NCBI GenBank assembly: GCA_023420435.1
Contig: JAEZWE010000205.1
Coordinates: forward strand, 1 to 9,058
Length of the DNA stretch: 9,058 nucleotides
Reading direction: 5' to 3'
Origin: Bacteroidota bacterium
Lineage (GTDB): Bacteria; Bacteroidota; Bacteroidia; Flavobacteriales; Weeksellaceae
In this document: positions 6,704 to 9,058 of the stretch, in pieces
Layout: each line of letters begins with the position of its first letter
Numbering within the stretch: position 1 is the stretch's first letter
Notes under the pieces: generated by a model
Databases searched by the model: none
The model's input: the letters and a program-made list of their open reading frames with translations, nothing else
Told to the model about the DNA's origin: nothing
Made by a program: the position numbers and the translations under genes

Positions 6704-6731
6704 AAAAATTAAACAGCTAAGTTTAATTTTT
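6704..6731. repeat. Perfect 11-bp AT-rich inverted repeat
   Basis: AAAAATTAAAC (6704-6714) and GTTTAATTTTT (6721-6731) are perfect inverted arms around AGCTAA. The RNA hairpin would be almost entirely A-U. It could be a weak terminator or a protein-binding site in the AT-rich gap; chance is possible given the composition, though 11 perfect pairs with a neat six-base loop is notable. Confidence 0.6.
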
Positions 6732-6768
6732 CTAAAAAACAGAAATCATCAAAAAATAATGATATATC

Positions 6769-6784
6769 AAAATAATATTATTTT
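6769..6784. repeat. 16-base perfect AT palindrome
   Basis: AAAATAATATTATTTT is fully self-complementary with no loop. In DNA this is a two-fold symmetric site of the kind bound by dimeric proteins; in a sequence this AT-rich it may also arise by chance. Confidence 0.5.
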
Positions 6785-6896
6785 CAATTTCAAATAATAA
6801 AATCTATAATTATGTTAAAATATTATTTAGAAACAACTAAAGTAAAATAGTATATAATCTTCATAAATAACTTAAATTCAGAGATATTAAAAATTT

Positions 6897-6910
6897 TAAA
6901 TTATAATTTA
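6897..6910. repeat. 14-base perfect AT palindrome
   Basis: TAAATTATAATTTA is fully self-complementary with no loop and lies about 105 bases before the peptidase start. Same caveat as the neighbouring palindrome: the symmetry is real, but the composition makes chance plausible. Confidence 0.45.
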
Positions 6911-6976
6911 CTTTAAATATTAAACTAAACATTTAGAAAATAGAATTTTCATTGAAATTTAGTAGAGAAAAAGAAA

Positions 6977-7018
6977 ATGGAAAATTTCAAAAACGATAAA
7001 AAATTAAACACGCATTGA
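6977..7018 (+). CDS. Possible 13-codon leader peptide before M16 gene
   Basis: ATG at 6977 opens a 13-codon frame, MENFKNDKKLNTH, whose TGA (7016-7018) overlaps the TTG start of the peptidase (7015-7017) as TTGA. Such an overlap is typical of translational coupling, so this could be a leader that delivers ribosomes to the weak TTG. It may equally be chance, or mark a frameshift in a formerly longer peptidase start. No homology is recognised. Confidence 0.2.
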   Translation: MENFKNDKKLNTH

Positions 7019-9058
7019 AAAACAGCAACATAAAACAGCAGCAAGATCAGAATGGCTACCTTTACGAAACAGTAAAAAATGATGAAAATAAAGTCCGAGT
7101 TTATACCCTTAAAAATGGACTGAAAGTTTACCTTGCTCAAAACTTTGACGCCCCCAGAATTCAAACTTATATTGCAGTAAAAACAGGGAGCAACAACGAC
7201 CCAAAAGATAACTCCGGATTAGCCCATTATTTAGAACACATGATGTTCAAAGGAACTTCAAAAATAGGAACAAAAAATTGGGCGGAAGAAAAAAAATTGC
7301 TGGACGAAATTTCGGAATTATACGAAAAACACAAATTCGAAAACAACGCCGAAAAGAAAAAAGAAATTTATAAAAAAATTGATGAGGTTTCCCAAAAAGC
7401 GAGTCAGTTCGCCATTGCCAATGAATACGATAAATGCATTTCTTCTTTAGGCGCTACAGGAACCAATGCCCATACTTGGTTGGATGAAACGGTTTATAAA
7501 AACAATATTCCCAGTAATGAATTAGAAAAATTTCTGAAAATTGAAAAAGAACGCTTTTCGGAACTCACCCTTCGTCTTTTTCATACCGAGTTGGAAAGTG
7601 TTTATGAAGAATTCAACCGTGCCCAAGACAACGATTCCCGATTGGTGAATGACGCTTTAATGAAACTTCTTTTTCCTACGCATCCTAATGGACAACAAAC
7701 CACTTTAGGGAAAGCGGAACATTTGAAAAACCCTTCAATGAAGGAGATTTACAAATATTTTGAGGATTTTTATGTTCCGAATAATTATGCGATAATTTTG
7801 GTGGGAGATTTACAGTTTGATGAAACGATACAATTGATTGATGACTATTTTGGGACTTTTAAATACAGAGAATTACCTCCGAAAGTTAGAATATTTGAAG
7901 AACCAATTACCGAAATTCAGAAAAAAGTGCTGAAAAGTCCCACCATTCCAAGAGTTCAAATTGCCTGGAGAACTGACGATTACGGTTCCGAAGAATGGCT
8001 TTTAGCAGATATCGTCGCCAATATTTTGAGTAATAAAGGAGAAGCCGGTTTGTTGGATCTGAATATTAATAACGCTCAAAAAGCGCTTTATGCATCAGCT
8101 TTTTCGGTTGGTTTTAATCAATACGGTTATTTTTCAGCGGTTATTGTTCCCAAAGAAAATCAGACTTTGGATGAAGGCGTAGAAATGCTTTTGGAAGAAA
8201 TTGAAAAAATTAAAAAGGGAGATTTTCCGAATTGGTTGTTGCCTGCTATTGTCAACGATTTCAAAATTCAAAGGTTGAAAGGTCTGGAAACTGCTGATGG
8301 ATTAGCAACCAACTTGTATCAAACGTTTATCCGAAACCAAACTTGGGAGCAAGAATTAGAAGAATTGCCGCGTTTTCAAAAAATCACCAAAGAAGAAGTG
8401 GTTCAGTTTGCAAAAGATTTTTTTAAAGACAATTATGTGGCTGTCTATAAGGAAAAAGGTGTCAATGAAAACCTCATCCGTGTCGAAAATCCGGGAATTA
8501 CAGCTGTAAAACTCAACAGAGAAGAAAAGTCAGATTTTTTTAAAGAAATTTTAGCCCAAAAATCTAGCGATATTCAACCTGAATTTATTGATTATCAGAA
8601 AGAAATAAAAACCGAAGAACAAAACGGAAAAAAAATAAGTTTCGTGAAAAATCCTTATCACGACATTTCGCAAGTGCATTATATTTTTCCTTTTGGCAGC
8701 GATAATGATAAGGAATTGGTTCTTTCAACCATGGTTTTACAATATTTGGGAACAGAAGATTTTTCCACCGAAGCCTTGAAACAGGAATTTTATAAAATCG
8801 GAATTACCTATGATTTTAAAATTAGTCCGGATCAATTGATAATTTCATTAACCGGATTGGAAGAAAATATGGAAAAAGGCATAACGTTGCTTCACCATTG
8901 GCTTCATCATGCAAAAGCGGATCAGGAAGTTTACGAAAATTATGTGGAAACGGTTTTGGAAAGCAGAGATGCGGCAAAAAAAGATAAAAACAGAATCATG
9001 TCTGCCCTTCAAAACTATGCGAAATTCGGGAAAAATTCAAGGACAAGAGATGTTATTT
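7015..9058 (+). CDS. M16 family zinc metallopeptidase (insulinase/pitrilysin type), partial
   Basis: The first 681 codons are present and the gene runs off the window. Counting from TTG 7015, the inverted zinc motif HYLEH is at 71-75 (H71, H75 ligands, E74 catalytic base) within LAHYLEHMMFKGTSKIGT. The third ligand is best assigned to E199 in ELESVYEE, with E192 seven residues earlier as in pitrilysin. The inactive-type second half follows (EIYKYFEDFYVPNNYAIILVGD near 245-266), and a second M16 repeat begins near residue 540. Insertions rich in Lys/Glu (about 92-125) separate the zinc motif from E199. An in-frame TAA at 6997-6999 limits the start; no ATG occurs before the one just after HYLEH, so TTG 7015 is the likely start. 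The N-terminus (KNSNIKQQQDQNGYLYETV) has no signal peptide, unlike many Bacteroidota M16 proteins, so a cytosolic enzyme degrading peptides is inferred. Confidence 0.9.
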   Translation, partial: MKNSNIKQQQDQNGYLYETVKNDENKVRVYTLKNGLKVYLAQNFDAPRIQTYIAVKTGSNNDPKDNSGLAHYLEHMMFKGTSKIGTKNWAEEKKLLDEISELYEKHKFENNAEKKKEIYKKIDEVSQKASQFAIANEYDKCISSLGATGTNAHTWLDETVYKNNIPSNELEKFLKIEKERFSELTLRLFHTELESVYEEFNRAQDNDSRLVNDALMKLLFPTHPNGQQTTLGKAEHLKNPSMKEIYKYFEDFYVPNNYAIILVGDLQFDETIQLIDDYFGTFKYRELPPKVRIFEEPITEIQKKVLKSPTIPRVQIAWRTDDYGSEEWLLADIVANILSNKGEAGLLDLNINNAQKALYASAFSVGFNQYGYFSAVIVPKENQTLDEGVEMLLEEIEKIKKGDFPNWLLPAIVNDFKIQRLKGLETADGLATNLYQTFIRNQTWEQELEELPRFQKITKEEVVQFAKDFFKDNYVAVYKEKGVNENLIRVENPGITAVKLNREEKSDFFKEILAQKSSDIQPEFIDYQKEIKTEEQNGKKISFVKNPYHDISQVHYIFPFGSDNDKELVLSTMVLQYLGTEDFSTEALKQEFYKIGITYDFKISPDQLIISLTGLEENMEKGITLLHHWLHHAKADQEVYENYVETVLESRDAAKKDKNRIMSALQNYAKFGKNSRTRDVI

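Larger units (their letters stand above)
6324..7014. other. AT-rich intergenic gap downstream of polA
   Basis: About 690 bases hold no credible gene: every frame is broken by frequent stops, and the few open stretches have no recognisable protein. The left part contains an 8-base tandem repeat, a weak hairpin (TTATGG 6390-6395 with CCATAA 6401-6406) and a clear terminator at 6565. The part from about 6600 on is almost entirely A and T and rich in palindromes. TATTTTTG occurs twice (6464-6471 and 6665-6672) and fits the -7 consensus, but neither copy has a well-spaced TTG. The region could hold a long leader or a small RNA; no known RNA family was recognised. Confidence 0.7.

Noticed and set aside
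6949..7164. 71-codon minus-strand ORF that looks like a small hydrophobic membrane protein
   Set aside because: The hydrophobic Phe/Ile/Leu run is the antisense of Lys/Asn/Glu-rich, AT-rich DNA, and more than half of it overlaps the start of the M16 coding region.
1..9058. CRISPR arrays, tRNA or rRNA genes, insertion sequences, phage genes
   Set aside because: No regularly spaced repeats, no tRNA cloverleaf or rRNA-like sequence, no transposase, integrase or capsid-like protein was seen in any frame.

Overview
This window comes from a low-GC bacterium, most likely a flavobacterium of the Weeksellaceae (Chryseobacterium/Kaistella-like). The evidence is AT-rich codon use, no recognisable Shine-Dalgarno sequences, promoter elements of the Bacteroidota type (TTG ... 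TAnnTTTG), and protein sequences that read like that group. The family assignment is inference; the phylum is fairly safe.

Layout from left to right. Positions 1-203 (+) hold the C-terminal end of a GH53 endo-beta-1,4-galactanase, ending at a short hairpin (217-235). Facing it on the minus strand is a two-gene cassette: a HipA-like kinase (645-1424) whose end overlaps a DUF3037 protein (275-658) by 14 bases. Upstream of it on the same strand is an ABC1/UbiB-family atypical kinase with two C-terminal membrane helices (1494-3164), separated from the cassette by a strong intrinsic terminator (1457-1486). A 312-base divergent intergenic region (3165-3476) follows. It carries promoters for both flanking genes, a 26-base inverted repeat and what looks like a dispersed intergenic repeat. 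Next come an intact three-domain DNA polymerase I (polA, 3477-6323, +), an approximately 690-base gap that is extremely AT-rich in its second half, and the first 681 codons of an M16 zinc metallopeptidase (7015 to the window end, +) that seems to start at TTG and lacks a signal peptide.

The genes do not form one pathway. polA and the UbiB-like gene are housekeeping-type, GH53 is polysaccharide degradation, and M16 is proteolysis. The most system-like element is the HipA-like kinase/DUF3037 pair: an overlapping two-gene unit with a complete kinase active site but no HipB-type antitoxin. A second theme is that three genes (hipA-like, ubiB-like, polA) have a TTTG -7 element only 4-6 bases before the ATG, which suggests leaderless transcripts. 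Several small repeats decorate the window, including one inside the polA coding sequence. No tRNA, rRNA, CRISPR array, insertion sequence or phage gene was seen.
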